Shown here piece by piece: positions 23,865 through 33,231 of a stretch of 64,000 bases of DNA (positions are counted from its first letter, which is position 1; each line of letters starts with the position of its first letter). The notes below the pieces were generated by a model that was not told the origin of the DNA, ran no database searches, and saw only the letters and a list, made by a program, of their open reading frames with translations. This DNA is from Candidatus Adamsella avium. GTDB lineage: Bacteria; Cyanobacteriota; Vampirovibrionia; Gastranaerophilales; CAJFVJ01. The DNA lies in the NCBI GenBank assembly GCA_904420445.1, contig CAJFVJ010000003.1, positions 186,001-250,000 on the forward strand. Direction: 5' to 3'. The translations under genes and the position numbers were made by a program.

Positions 23865-24215
23865 TTACTCGCAAACATGCCCGAGGGCTTTCTCGAGAAT
23901 ATCCTTCACATGATGGTCATCAAGAGCATAATAGACATTTTTTCCTTTTTTTTCAGCACGAACAAGTTTTGCTGTCCGGAGAACTTTCAGTTGATGAGAA
24001 ACAGCTGATTTTGTCATATTCAACAAAACAGCAAGGTCCCCCACGCACATCTCGCTTTCTTCTAAAGCCCACAGAAGTTGTATGCGTGTGCTGTCACCCA
24101 TAACTTTGAAAAAATCAGAGAGCTCATACAAAAGCTTCATCTCAGGCATGTTGGGTTTCACTCTGTTGACTATATCAATATTTATAGCCTCGCAATCACT
24201 ACGTTTGTTATCCAT
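23865..24215 (-). CDS. ArsR/SmtB-family zinc-responsive repressor
   Basis: A 116-residue winged-helix repressor. The DNA-binding segment is NMTKSAVSHQLKVLRTAKLV. Two metal sites known in the family can be checked. The alpha-3 motif SEMCVGDLA matches the CadC-type ELCVCDLA with only one of its two cysteines. The alpha-5 motif DDHHVKDILEKALGHVCE reproduces SmtB spacing (Asp, His, then His 11 later and Glu 3 after that), a Zn/Co site. It divergently adjoins a P1B-type ATPase with family-type operators in between. I take ATG 24215 (GGAGCAGGGA upstream); ATG 24233 is an alternative, but it lies very close to the predicted transcription start. Confidence 0.88.
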   Translation of the reverse strand: MDNKRSDCEAINIDIVNRVKPNMPEMKLLYELSDFFKVMGDSTRIQLLWALEESEMCVGDLAVLLNMTKSAVSHQLKVLRTAKLVRAEKKGKNVYYALDDHHVKDILEKALGHVCE

Positions 24216-24245
24216 AAAATATCCCTGCTCCATATTTATACCTAC

Positions 24246-24275
24246 ATAATATATGAATAATTGTTCAATTGTCAA
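24246..24275 (-). promoter_or_regulatory. arsR promoter with nested operator
   Basis: Minus strand TTGACA (24275-24270), 18-bp spacer, TATTAT (24251-24246). The spacer contains the imperfect palindrome TGAATAATTGTTCA (24254-24267 on the plus strand), the 12-2-12-type SmtB/CadC operator core. Metal-free repressor bound here would block its own promoter. Confidence 0.75.
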
Positions 24276-24302
24276 ATTATGTAAAGATAAAAAATAAAAA
24301 GA

Positions 24303-24358
24303 TTGACAATTGAATAGTTGTTCAATTATACTAATAACATAGTTGAACAATTATTCAA
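24303..24358 (+). promoter_or_regulatory. Zinc-ATPase promoter with two ArsR-type operators
   Basis: TTGACA (24303-24308), 18-bp spacer, TATACT (24327-24332) is close to consensus. One operator, AATTGAATAGTTGTTCAATT (24308-24327), exactly fills the spacer. A second, TTGAACAATTATTCAA (24343-24358), lies just downstream, ahead of the ribosome site GAGGA. Together with the arsR site this gives three similar sites in 105 bp. Confidence 0.75.
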
Positions 24359-24369
24359 TCGAGGATTCT

Positions 24370-26268
24370 ATGTGTAACCATTGCCATCACAGTCATAACA
24401 GCAAAAATGAACATAAAAATGAAAGTTTAACATTGATAAGAATATCTATAGCTTTTCTTATACTCTTATTTGCTGTATTTTCGAACATCCCTAACAATAT
24501 CAAAATCTGCTGTTTTTTATTTGCTTATTTACTTGCAGGTTATGATATTTTATACACCGCAATCAAAAATATCATCAAAGGACGAATTTTTGACGAAAAT
24601 TTTCTTATGGGTCTGGCTACTCTCGGAGCTCTTGCCATAAAAGAATACCCTGAAGCGGTTATGGTTATGGTTTTATATCAACTTGGAGAATATTTTCAGC
24701 ACCGTGCAGTCAAAAAATCACGCCGCTCAATCCTTGAACTGATGGATATAAGACCTGATTATGCTTACAAAGAAGAAAACGGTAAAATCATCAAATACTC
24801 CCCTGAAGAAATAAACACAGGAGATATAATCCTCGTAAAAACAGGAGAAAAAATTCCTCTTGACGGAGTTATAACAGAAGGTTCTGCTATCCTCGACACT
24901 TCAGCTCTGACTGGAGAATCCGTTCCCAAAACAGTAAAAATCGGTGATACGGCAATAAGCGGATGTATCAACACAAATGGTGTAATAAAAATCAAAGTTA
25001 CGAAAAAATATGGAGAATCAACCGTATCAAAAATTCTCAAACTTATCGAACATGCAAGTTCAAAAAAATCAAGAACGGAAAACTTCATCACAAGATTTGC
25101 AGGATACTACACTCCTGCCGTAGTTGCGGCTGCTCTTATGCTTGCTGTTCTTCCTCCACTGCTTTTGCCTGATGCTCAGTTCAGTATATGGCTCAAAAGA
25201 GCGCTCACCTTCCTTGTCATCTCATGTCCATGCGCTCTTGTAATCTCAATTCCTCTAGGCTTCTTTGGAGGCATAGGAGGAGCTTCAAAATGCGGAATTT
25301 TGATAAAAGGAAGCAATTACCTCGAAGCTCTCTCAAAGCCTGACTCTGTCGTCTTTGACAAAACAGGCACTTTGACAAAAGGCTCTTTTGAAGTAACAAA
25401 AATATCACCTCAGAATGGAATATCAGGAGAACAGCTGGTTGAATACGCAGCTTATGCGGAAAACTACTCAAACCATCCTATTGCACTGTCTTTGAAGAAA
25501 GCTTACAAAAAAGACATCGACACATCAAAAATCAGCAATGTATCAGAATTTGCAGGCAACGGCGTAAAAGCTGATATCAACGGAGAAGAAATTCTTGCTG
25601 GGAATTCTGCTCTTATGGAAAAATTTCAGATTAATATCCCTGAACATTCTGATGAAGGAACTGTTGTTTACTGTGCAAAAAACGGTGAATATATAGGATA
25701 TATTGTTATATCAGATGAAATAAAAGAAGATTCTCCTCTTGCAATCAAAGAGCTCAAAAAAGTGGTCGGAAAAACCGTTATGCTGACAGGCGACTCAGAA
25801 GCTGCGGCAAAAAGAATATCAGAAAGACTCGGGATTCAACAAGTTTATTCTCAGCTGCTACCTCAGGATAAAGTTGAAAAACTTGAGAATATAATCGCTG
25901 AAAAACAGAAAGATAAAAACGTTATATTCATAGGCGACGGCATAAACGATGCGCCTGTTCTTACAAGAGCAGATGTAGGCATTGCAATGGGGGCTATGGG
26001 GTCTGATGCGGCAATCGAAGCTGCCGACGTTGTGATTATGGATGATAAGCCATCAAAAATTTATAACGCCGTAAAAATTGCACAAAAAACAATGCTTATA
26101 GTAAAACAAAACATAATCTTCGCCCTCGGAGTTAAGGCTCTGTTCCTTCTCCTCGGCGCTTTCGGATTTATGACTATGTGGGGAGCAGTGTTTGCAGATG
26201 TCGGTGTTGCTCTGCTTGCCGTACTCAATTCTCTTCGTAGCCTTAGAGTAAAAAATATACAAATCTGA
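24370..26268 (+). CDS. zntA: P1B-type ATPase, zinc/cadmium exporter (ZntA/CadA type)
   Basis: A 632-residue metal pump. The membrane metal site is SCPCALVIS (Cys286-Pro-Cys288), which with the ArsR partner indicates Zn/Cd/Pb selectivity. The phosphorylation motif DKTGTLT has Asp330; LTGES is the actuator motif, NHPIA the nucleotide-binding HP motif, GDGINDAPVL the hinge. The usual N-terminal HMA domain is replaced by a His/Cys-rich stretch (CNHCHHSHNSKNEHK). A TTG in frame at 24343 lies inside an operator, so I use ATG 24370 with GAGGA 5 nt upstream. It exports excess zinc or toxic metals from the cytoplasm. Confidence 0.93.
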   Translation: MCNHCHHSHNSKNEHKNESLTLIRISIAFLILLFAVFSNIPNNIKICCFLFAYLLAGYDILYTAIKNIIKGRIFDENFLMGLATLGALAIKEYPEAVMVMVLYQLGEYFQHRAVKKSRRSILELMDIRPDYAYKEENGKIIKYSPEEINTGDIILVKTGEKIPLDGVITEGSAILDTSALTGESVPKTVKIGDTAISGCINTNGVIKIKVTKKYGESTVSKILKLIEHASSKKSRTENFITRFAGYYTPAVVAAALMLAVLPPLLLPDAQFSIWLKRALTFLVISCPCALVISIPLGFFGGIGGASKCGILIKGSNYLEALSKPDSVVFDKTGTLTKGSFEVTKISPQNGISGEQLVEYAAYAENYSNHPIALSLKKAYKKDIDTSKISNVSEFAGNGVKADINGEEILAGNSALMEKFQINIPEHSDEGTVVYCAKNGEYIGYIVISDEIKEDSPLAIKELKKVVGKTVMLTGDSEAAAKRISERLGIQQVYSQLLPQDKVEKLENIIAEKQKDKNVIFIGDGINDAPVLTRADVGIAMGAMGSDAAIEAADVVIMDDKPSKIYNAVKIAQKTMLIVKQNIIFALGVKALFLLLGAFGFMTMWGAVFADVGVALLAVLNSLRSLRVKNIQI

Positions 26269-26301
26269 AAACCTCTTGTAAAATAAAAAAGAGGTGAAAA
26301 T

Positions 26302-27354
26302 ATGAATAATAAAATGAAAGCTCTAATCTGGAAAAAAGACGGCTCAATACATCTTGTAGAAAAGGATATCCCGAAAATTCAACATCCTGATGACGCCATA
26401 GTCAAAGTTACGCTATCAAGCATCTGCACAAGCGATTTGCATATAATACACAACGCAGTGCCTCAGGCAATCCCAGAAACAACACTCGGACATGAATTTG
26501 TCGGGGAAGTTGTTGATACAGGCAAAAACATCAAAAGAATCAAGGTCGGTGACAGAGTTGCCGCAAACTGCGAAACTTTCTGCGGGGAATGTTTTTTCTG
26601 CAAAAGAGGTTATATCAACAACTGTGAATATGGAGGATGGCATCTCGGATGTAAGATTGACGGATGTCAGGCTGAATATATACGGGTACCTTACGCTGAT
26701 AACGGATTGACAAAACTTCCGGAAAACGTATCTTATGAAAATGCACTGTTTGTCGGAGATATACTATCAAGCGGATATTTCGGAGCAGAATTATGCGAAA
26801 TCAAAAAGGGAGATACTGTAGCAGTAATCGGCGCAGGTCCTGTTGGTTTGTGCTCAATGGCTTGCGCAAGAGTCCTTGGCGCAGAAAGAATTATTGCTCT
26901 TGATATCGATGACTCACGTCTTGAAGTTGCAAAAAGAGAATCGCTGGCTGACTTCATAATCAATCCATCAAGAATAAATCCTGAAAAAGCAATAAAAGAC
27001 TTAACTTCATCAAGAGGAGCCGACTGCGTAATAGAAGCGGCAGGAGGAGAGAACACCTTCGAAACGGCATGGAAAATAGCAAGACCGAATGCAGTAGTTG
27101 CACTTGTTGCTATGTATGAACAGCCTCAAATATTACCGCTGCCTGAAATGTACGGTAAAAACCTCATCTTCAAAACAGGCGGTGTTGATGCCGTTCACTG
27201 TGAAAAGCTTATCAAACTAATTGAAGAGGGAAAAATTTCTACAGATTTTCTCATAAGCAAAAAAATACCTCTTGAGAATATAAAACACGCCTATGAACTC
27301 TTCGAAAATAAAGTTGATAACTGCCTGAAAATAGCAATCACCTATGGTGAATAA
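26302..27354 (+). CDS. Zinc-dependent medium-chain alcohol dehydrogenase family protein
   Basis: A 350-residue MDR dehydrogenase. Catalytic zinc ligands are Cys in SSICTSDLH and the GHEFVGEV histidine/glutamate. The structural zinc lobe is CETFCGECFFCKRG followed by NNC. The Rossmann motif is VAVIGAGPVGLCSMA and EDDSRL-type acid LDIDDSRLEVAK favours NAD. It resembles threonine/sorbitol/alcohol dehydrogenases; substrate not assigned. ACCTCTT (26271-26277) can pair with AAGAGGT (26289-26295), hiding the ribosome site in a 7-bp hairpin just after the ATPase stop; this may be a weak terminator or translational control. Confidence 0.88.
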   Translation: MNNKMKALIWKKDGSIHLVEKDIPKIQHPDDAIVKVTLSSICTSDLHIIHNAVPQAIPETTLGHEFVGEVVDTGKNIKRIKVGDRVAANCETFCGECFFCKRGYINNCEYGGWHLGCKIDGCQAEYIRVPYADNGLTKLPENVSYENALFVGDILSSGYFGAELCEIKKGDTVAVIGAGPVGLCSMACARVLGAERIIALDIDDSRLEVAKRESLADFIINPSRINPEKAIKDLTSSRGADCVIEAAGGENTFETAWKIARPNAVVALVAMYEQPQILPLPEMYGKNLIFKTGGVDAVHCEKLIKLIEEGKISTDFLISKKIPLENIKHAYELFENKVDNCLKIAITYGE

Positions 27355-27440
27355 TGTCATTCATCCGACCGAGTAAAAAGCACTTGAAAAACTTTATACT
27401 GTAAATACCTGCTGATAATATTTTAAGCAACGTTAAGAAT

Positions 27441-27469
27441 TTAGACACACAGCCCGATTAGTGTAGAAT
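27441..27469 (+). promoter_or_regulatory. Promoter of fliPQR-flhBA operon
   Basis: TTAGAC (27441-27446), 17-bp spacer, TAGAAT (27464-27469). The -10 and its 3' flank (GTAGAATTAA) are the same as in the fliF promoter at 52673, and both lie before flagellar operons. The rest of the gap back to 27355 shows no further structure. Confidence 0.6.
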
Positions 27470-27516
27470 TAAGTAGAATAGCAATAAATATATCTAAATC
27501 GGAGGAGCATTCGGGA

Positions 27517-28281
27517 ATGCATAAATTTTATAAATGGCTGTGTTTGGGTTTTGCCGGTTTTATTTTTTCCGGTCTAAACACTCTGACTGCTTCGGCTGAG
27601 GTAACTCTGCCGTCCATAAACATCGGCTTTCAAAGCGCAAACACCCCTGATGAATTCAGCAAAGGAATACAAATTCTCATTCTGCTGACTATTCTGACAC
27701 TTGCGCCAAGCATAATCATACTTACGACCTCTTTCACAAGAATAGTAATAGTCCTTTCTCTCACAAGACAGGCTATAGGTACGGCACAACTTCCGCCCAA
27801 TCAGGTTATTGTAGGACTTGCATTGATTTTGACATTCTTTGTCATGTCGCCGACCATCAACAAGATTTATGACACCGCTTACAATCCTTATATGGAAAAT
27901 AAAATCACCCAGCAGGAAGCTCTCAAACGAGGAATAGAGCCTATGAGAGATTTTATGTTCAAATATACGGATGAAAAAGAACTTGCAATGTTTGTCAAAA
28001 TGGCAAAAATCCAAAAACCTGCCAATAAAGACGATGTCCCAACCTATGTTCTGCTTCCTTCTTTTATTTTGAGCGAGCTGAAAACAGCCTTCAAAATAGG
28101 TTTTATGATTTTCATTCCGTTTCTTGTTATAGACATCGTTGTATCAAGTATTCTCGTTTCTATGGGGATGTTGTTTCTTCCTCCGACAACAATTTCCATG
28201 CCGTTCAAGATTATTCTCTTTGTAATGGTTGACGGGTGGCATCTGATAGCAAAGTCTCTTGTCGAGGGATTTCTACGGTAG
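27517..28281 (+). CDS. fliP: Flagellar export gate protein FliP
   Basis: A 254-residue export-gate subunit with a cleavable signal peptide (FAGFIFSGLNTLTASA). It has the family segments LTLAPSIIILTTSFTRIVIV and FVMSPTINKIYDTAYNPY, and the C-terminal LLFLPPT-like stretch MLFLPPTTISMPFKIILFVM. Start ATG 27517 follows a GGAGGAG site. First gene of the fliP-Q-R-flhB-flhA unit. It forms the helical export gate with FliQ and FliR in the flagellar basal body. Confidence 0.96.
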   Translation: MHKFYKWLCLGFAGFIFSGLNTLTASAEVTLPSINIGFQSANTPDEFSKGIQILILLTILTLAPSIIILTTSFTRIVIVLSLTRQAIGTAQLPPNQVIVGLALILTFFVMSPTINKIYDTAYNPYMENKITQQEALKRGIEPMRDFMFKYTDEKELAMFVKMAKIQKPANKDDVPTYVLLPSFILSELKTAFKIGFMIFIPFLVIDIVVSSILVSMGMLFLPPTTISMPFKIILFVMVDGWHLIAKSLVEGFLR

Positions 28282-28299
28282 CTGAAGAAGGATTTTATA

Positions 28300-28563
28300 A
28301 TGGAACAAATAGAATTTATATCAATATTGCAGCAAACAATGATTCTCGTACTGATTCTTGCAACCCCTGTTCTTGCAGTCAGCATGTTTGTCGGTCTGAT
28401 TATAAGCATCCTGCAAGCGGTTACTCAAATTCAGGAATCAACAATCACTTTCGTTCCGAAAATAATTGCAGGAATTGTTGTCTTGATTGTGACCTTCCCC
28501 TGGATGCTGCAGGTATTTACAGATAACGTACGGCAAATATTCGAAAAAATGGCGACAATATAG
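28300..28563 (+). CDS. fliQ: Flagellar export gate protein FliQ
   Basis: An 87-residue, two-helix membrane protein. LVLILATPVLAVSMFVGL and the conserved ISILQAVTQIQESTITFVPK loop identify FliQ. It ends 0 bp before fliR and has GAAGGA upstream. Four copies join FliP5R1 in the gate. Confidence 0.95.
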   Translation: MEQIEFISILQQTMILVLILATPVLAVSMFVGLIISILQAVTQIQESTITFVPKIIAGIVVLIVTFPWMLQVFTDNVRQIFEKMATI

Positions 28564-29352
28564 ATGTTTGTAGACATACTACCATACATAACACCCGTAA
28601 AAATAATTATATTCATCCTCGTTGTATCAAGACTCAGCGGGATGTTTATCACTGCGCCTCTTTTTTCGACTTTTCCGATACCCACGCCTGTCAAAGCGGG
28701 ATTGATTGCGCTCATTGCATTTCTGACTTATCCGATAATTGCCTCGATTACACCTGAAAACATGATTCCAAACAACATGCTGGGGCTTGGATGGATGGTC
28801 TGCAGAGAGATTATGATAGGTGCGATGATTGGATTTTGCATAAACATAATTTTCATAGCAATACAGATGGCGGGCCATCTTCTGAGCATGCAGATGGGGC
28901 TTGCTATATCAAACGTTCTGGATCCCGTAACAAGGCATCAGGTGCCGATTATGGGTCAGTTATATTTGTATATGGCGATGATTCTATTCCTTGGCATAAA
29001 CGGCCATCACTATCTTTTCACAAGCGTGTTTGAAAGTTATGTATCGATGCCGATAGGAGGAGAGTTTATTTTCTCAGGAGAGCTGATAGAAGAGGTGATT
29101 AGATTTACATCTCAGATATTTGTCATCTCTTTCAACATAATTATGCCGATTTTTGCTGTACTTCTGGTTGCTGATATTCTGCTCGGTTTTATGTCGAAGA
29201 TGATGCCTACGATGAATATCTTTGTTGTTTCTCTTCCGATAAAAATCTACATCGGTTTTGTTTTGATGATTATGTTTACAATAAAAACTTACACTTATCT
29301 GTCAAATGTAATAAATGATATGCTAATCCACGTCAGCGCAATATTTACATAA
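28564..29352 (+). CDS. fliR: Flagellar export gate protein FliR
   Basis: A 262-residue membrane protein with SRLSGMFITAPLFSTFPIP near the start and REIMIGAMIGFCINIIFIA in the middle, both FliR signatures; NLFVVSLPIKI-like NIFVVSLPIKIYIGF lies near the end. The ATG immediately follows the fliQ stop (TAGATG), so translation is coupled. Confidence 0.95.
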   Translation: MFVDILPYITPVKIIIFILVVSRLSGMFITAPLFSTFPIPTPVKAGLIALIAFLTYPIIASITPENMIPNNMLGLGWMVCREIMIGAMIGFCINIIFIAIQMAGHLLSMQMGLAISNVLDPVTRHQVPIMGQLYLYMAMILFLGINGHHYLFTSVFESYVSMPIGGEFIFSGELIEEVIRFTSQIFVISFNIIMPIFAVLLVADILLGFMSKMMPTMNIFVVSLPIKIYIGFVLMIMFTIKTYTYLSNVINDMLIHVSAIFT

Positions 29353-29361
29353 GAGGGGAAT

Positions 29362-30435
29362 ATGGCTCAGGAAAGAACGGAAGAAGCTACTCCCCGGAGG
29401 CGGGAGAAAGCAAGAGAAAAAGGACAAATATCAAAAAGCACCGATTTGAATTCAGCGCTGATTTTGAGCGCAGCTTTCGGCATATTCTTTGCAATGTCTG
29501 CTTTTATGCTGAAAGTTTTTATGCAGATGACAGAACTCACTCTCTCAAACCTAAACCCTGATACAATAAACGCTGAAAACCTCGGTGGAATACTTATCCC
29601 TTTTCTGCATGTGCTTATGCAGACGGTTCTGCCTTTTTTGCTGGCTACTTTTATAGTGGCAATAATAGTTGTAAGGTGGCAGGTAGGTCCGTTATTTTCT
29701 GTCAAAGCAATTGCCCCGAAGTTTGAAAAAATTTCCCCCATGAAGTTTATGGAAAACTTCAAAAATAATTTCAATATATTCAGTCCCAAAAAATTGGTTG
29801 AACTTGCAAAATCAATCCTGAAAATTGCAATTATCGGCTGTGTAGGATATATGGTCATCAACGCAAGGAAAGAAGAGCTGCTGCTTCTTTTGGGAGTGCC
29901 TATCGAAGCTGCTTTCTCTACAATAAGCTCAATCGTTGCGCAGATGGTAACTGATATATGTATTGCAATGATAGTTATGGGGATTCTTGATAAGAAATAT
30001 CAGGACTATGAATATGAAAAATCAATCAAGATGACAAAACAGGAAATCAAAGACGAAAGAAAAGACATCGATGGAAACCCTGAAATTAAATCAAAAATAA
30101 AAGCAGCTCAAATGCAATTTCTCAGGCAAAAGACAATCGCAGCAGTTCCAAAAGCTGATGTTGTCGTAACAAACCCGACGCATTTTGCAGTTGCAATCAG
30201 ATATAACACCCAAATTGCTCCGGCGCCTCAGGTTATTGCGAAAGGTGCTGATTTCATGGCATTCAAAATCAGAGAAATAGCAAAAAATAACAACATACCA
30301 ATTGTAGAAAACAAACCTCTTGCAAGAAGTCTGTATAAACTTGTGAAGGTCGATCACATAATTCCTCCGGAATTATATTTAGCAGTGGCAGAAGTCTTGG
30401 CTTTTGTATATAATGAAAAGAACAGGGGAATATAG
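29362..30435 (+). CDS. flhB: Flagellar export specificity switch FlhB
   Basis: A 357-residue protein with four transmembrane helices and a cytoplasmic domain. It opens with the typical ERTEEATPRRREKAREKGQ. The autocleavage site NPTH lies in VVVTNPTHFAVAIRY, and the C-terminal end IPIVENKPLARSLYKLV is conserved. Cleavage switches export from rod-hook to filament substrates. GAGGGGA precedes the ATG. It lies 9 bp after fliR. Confidence 0.96.
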   Translation: MAQERTEEATPRRREKAREKGQISKSTDLNSALILSAAFGIFFAMSAFMLKVFMQMTELTLSNLNPDTINAENLGGILIPFLHVLMQTVLPFLLATFIVAIIVVRWQVGPLFSVKAIAPKFEKISPMKFMENFKNNFNIFSPKKLVELAKSILKIAIIGCVGYMVINARKEELLLLLGVPIEAAFSTISSIVAQMVTDICIAMIVMGILDKKYQDYEYEKSIKMTKQEIKDERKDIDGNPEIKSKIKAAQMQFLRQKTIAAVPKADVVVTNPTHFAVAIRYNTQIAPAPQVIAKGADFMAFKIREIAKNNNIPIVENKPLARSLYKLVKVDHIIPPELYLAVAEVLAFVYNEKNRGI

Positions 30436-30441
30436 AGCGAT

Positions 30442-32544
30442 ATGCAAAAATTTAAACTGGCGGATGTATTAAAAAATAATGATATTGTTCTGGCAATAGG
30501 TGTAATACTTATCGTAGCCATGATGGTCATCCCTGTCCCTTCTCCGCTTCTTGATTTCTTGCTCATAATCAACATTTCTCTTTCGGTGATTATTCTTCTT
30601 GTCTGTCTATACACGACAGAACCGCTTGAATATTCATCATTTCCAACAATGCTTTTGATATCAACCCTGTTCAGACTTGCTTTGAATGTAAGCTCTACAA
30701 GACTTATACTTTTATACGGAAACGCCGGACAGGTAATCGAAGCCTTCGGCTCTGTAGCAATCGGAGGCAACTACGTTGTCGGTACCGTCGTCTTTGCAAT
30801 CCTTGTCATAATCAACTTTATGGTTATTACAGGCGGAGCAACAAGAGTTGCTGAAGTTTCAGCTAGATTTACTCTCGATAGTATGCCTGGTAAACAACTG
30901 AGCATAGACTCTGACCTAAATGCCGGCCTTATCACTGAAGAACAGGCAAAAGCCCGCAGAAAAAAACTTGAAAGAGAAGCTGATTTCTACGGTACCATGG
31001 ATGGTGCTTCGAAGTTCGTCAAAGGTGATGCAATAGCAGGGATTATTATCACTGTTATAAATATCGTCGGCGGCTTAATTATCGGTATGTGGCAGCAGCA
31101 TATGGACTTTATGGATGCGTTGTCAACTTTCACGAGATTAACGGTCGGCGACGGTCTTGTTTCCCAGCTGCCTGCGCTTTTGATATCAGCAGCAACAGGC
31201 TTGATTGTCAGCAGAGCAGCCGGACAGGATAACTCGCTGAGTGCTGATATCGGAAGAGAAATGTTCTCCGATCCGAGAATATTGTATATTCTCTCAGGAT
31301 TTTTGTTTGTCGTCGGCATAGTCCCCGGGTTTCCGACAATCCCATTCGGAATATGCGCTCTTGTAGTAGGTTATATAGCTTTTTTGAAGGATAAAGAAAA
31401 AAAACAAAAAAAACTTCAAGAAGAACAGGAGAAAATAAGAAAAGAAAAAGAAGCTCTGAAACCCAAAAATCAACAGAAAAAAGCAAGCAGAGAAAATGTA
31501 ATGGAGCTGCTCACTGTTGAACCTATGGAAATAGAAATAGGCTATCGCCTTGTACCTCTCCTCGATGTTGAGAAAGGAGGCGATTTGCTTGAAAGAATCG
31601 CTCAGATAAGACGGCAAACCGCTCTTGATTTAGGAATTATACTCCCCTCAATAAGAGTGCGTGATAATCTGCAGCTTGCACCAAATACTTATCAAATTAA
31701 ACTCAAAGGCGTGGCTATCGAGTCAGGAGAGGTTTATCCAGAGAAATATCTTGCAATGAATGCAGCAAATATTTCTGAAGAGAACTCTCCGATAAAGGGA
31801 ATTAAAGCTGTCGAACCGGCATTTGGACTGCCTGCTCTCTGGATAGATGAAGCGGATAAAGAAAACGCTGAAATAATCGGCTATACGGTTGTAACACCAT
31901 CAGCCGTAATCTCAACCCACCTGACTGAAGTAATAAAGAAAAATGCTGCTGACATCCTTACAAGAGGAGATGTCCAATCACTTCTTGATAATCTGAAAAA
32001 ACAAAATGAAGATATGGCAGAAGCACTAATCAAAGACATAAATATCGCCCAACTGCAGATAGTTATGCAAAATCTGCTGCAGGAAAGAATTTCAGTAAGA
32101 GATTTGGAATCAATACTCGAAACACTTAGTACTTATTCAAAAATCAACAACAACACAGACTTTCTGACAGAACAGTGCAGAGCAAAATTATCAAGAAGTA
32201 TTTGCAAACAAAATTTATCTGATACAGGAGAGCTTCTTGCCATAACACTATCACCTGATGTAGAGAATACAATTGCTTCAGGAATAAGCCATGACGGGCA
32301 AAATCTCAGTCTTGATCCGAATTTCACAAGGTCATTAATAGATAATCTCAACCTTGAAATAGAAAAAGCACTGACATCAACAGGCAACCAGCCGGTAATT
32401 CTCTGCAGCTCCCCTATAAGACTTGCTTTCAGAAGACTGATAGAAAGAACTTATCCTCAAATAAGCGTTATGGCTTATACGGAAATTCCTCAGAATATAG
32501 CGGCAAAATCAGTGGGAATGGTAAAAGTAGCCCAAAGGGCATAA
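30442..32544 (+). CDS. flhA: Flagellar export apparatus protein FlhA
   Basis: A full-length 700-residue FlhA. The N-terminal half has eight predicted transmembrane helices and the FHIPEP-type loop signature RVAEVSARFTLDSMPGKQLS followed by DLNAGLITEEQAKARR. A charged linker (about residues 314-350) leads to the cytoplasmic ring domain (EIGYRLVPLLDVEKGGDLLE). It forms the nonameric chaperone-docking platform and proton-driven export engine. Confidence 0.96.
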   Translation: MQKFKLADVLKNNDIVLAIGVILIVAMMVIPVPSPLLDFLLIINISLSVIILLVCLYTTEPLEYSSFPTMLLISTLFRLALNVSSTRLILLYGNAGQVIEAFGSVAIGGNYVVGTVVFAILVIINFMVITGGATRVAEVSARFTLDSMPGKQLSIDSDLNAGLITEEQAKARRKKLEREADFYGTMDGASKFVKGDAIAGIIITVINIVGGLIIGMWQQHMDFMDALSTFTRLTVGDGLVSQLPALLISAATGLIVSRAAGQDNSLSADIGREMFSDPRILYILSGFLFVVGIVPGFPTIPFGICALVVGYIAFLKDKEKKQKKLQEEQEKIRKEKEALKPKNQQKKASRENVMELLTVEPMEIEIGYRLVPLLDVEKGGDLLERIAQIRRQTALDLGIILPSIRVRDNLQLAPNTYQIKLKGVAIESGEVYPEKYLAMNAANISEENSPIKGIKAVEPAFGLPALWIDEADKENAEIIGYTVVTPSAVISTHLTEVIKKNAADILTRGDVQSLLDNLKKQNEDMAEALIKDINIAQLQIVMQNLLQERISVRDLESILETLSTYSKINNNTDFLTEQCRAKLSRSICKQNLSDTGELLAITLSPDVENTIASGISHDGQNLSLDPNFTRSLIDNLNLEIEKALTSTGNQPVILCSSPIRLAFRRLIERTYPQISVMAYTEIPQNIAAKSVGMVKVAQRA

Positions 32545-32557
32545 GGAGTAAAGAAAA

Positions 32558-32923
32558 ATGGAAGAAAGACGAAAATATCCGAGAATAAAAATATCACTAC
32601 CCGTAAAATTGTATATAGACTCAACAAATCAAAATGCAATCAGCACAAACATAAGCGAAGAAGGAATGCAGGTAATGTCGCAGACTGATATCCCCAAAAA
32701 TTCGTCGCTTAATGTTTGTATAAACTGTGATAATGATATAATATTTGATGAATATACAGTGATAGAATCAAAGAAAAATACATCAAATACATTTTTATTA
32801 TCAGGAAAGTTTAAAAAAAATAAAAATCCTGATAAAATAGCTTTAGTAAAAAAGTACTTGGAGAACAGACGGGAATATTTCAAAAAAATCAAGGAGAACA
32901 AAAATAAATGCCAGTATCTTTAG
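32558..32923 (+). CDS. PilZ-domain protein (c-di-GMP binding)
   Basis: A 121-residue stand-alone PilZ domain. Both nucleotide-binding motifs are present: RRKYPRI (RxxxR) near the N terminus and NISEEGMQV (D/N-x-S-x-x-G) about 25 residues later. It sits in the flagellar export operon, 13 bp after flhA and overlapping the next gene by 16 bp. It probably couples c-di-GMP levels to motility, as YcgR-type proteins do, but it lacks a YcgR N-terminal domain. Confidence 0.85.
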   Translation: MEERRKYPRIKISLPVKLYIDSTNQNAISTNISEEGMQVMSQTDIPKNSSLNVCINCDNDIIFDEYTVIESKKNTSNTFLLSGKFKKNKNPDKIALVKKYLENRREYFKKIKENKNKCQYL

Positions 32924-33231
32924 CTCTGTTTTTTGGAAGTGTTGCCCTTATAATACTCGGTTCAAATATTATGCTAAAATCAACTTATTTGAATCTTGAT
33001 GTATTTTTTTACTTTATGAAAGTAGCAGGCGGCGGAGCTGTAGTTTTTGGTATCCTCGGATATTTTATGGGACGTATAATTGAAAATTCAAAAAAAGATA
33101 AAATAAATACGCAAGAAAATAAACATACTCTGAAGAATGATGACCTTTTAATAAAAGACCTGCTCGTGTATGATATAGGAATAGAAAAAAAAGAAAAAGA
33201 GGCTGAGAAGAAAAGTGCTGACAAAAATTAA
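32908..33231 (+). CDS. Small two-helix membrane protein (107 aa), hypothetical
   Basis: Two transmembrane helices (ALFFGSVALIILGSNIML, and FFYFMKVAGGGAVVFGILGY) followed by a lysine/glutamate-rich cytoplasmic tail of about 45 residues. AAGGAG precedes the ATG, which lies inside the end of the PilZ gene. It overlaps the following kinase gene by 17 bp, so the three are translated together. It is not a recognised FliO or FliL; the position after flhA suggests a motility-linked membrane role, which is inference. Confidence 0.65.
   Translation: MPVSLALFFGSVALIILGSNIMLKSTYLNLDVFFYFMKVAGGGAVVFGILGYFMGRIIENSKKDKINTQENKHTLKNDDLLIKDLLVYDIGIEKKEKEAEKKSADKN

Noticed and set aside
24343-24369. TTG start of the zinc ATPase at 24343
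   Set aside because: The codons coincide with an ArsR-type operator and lack a ribosome site; ATG 24370 has GAGGA.
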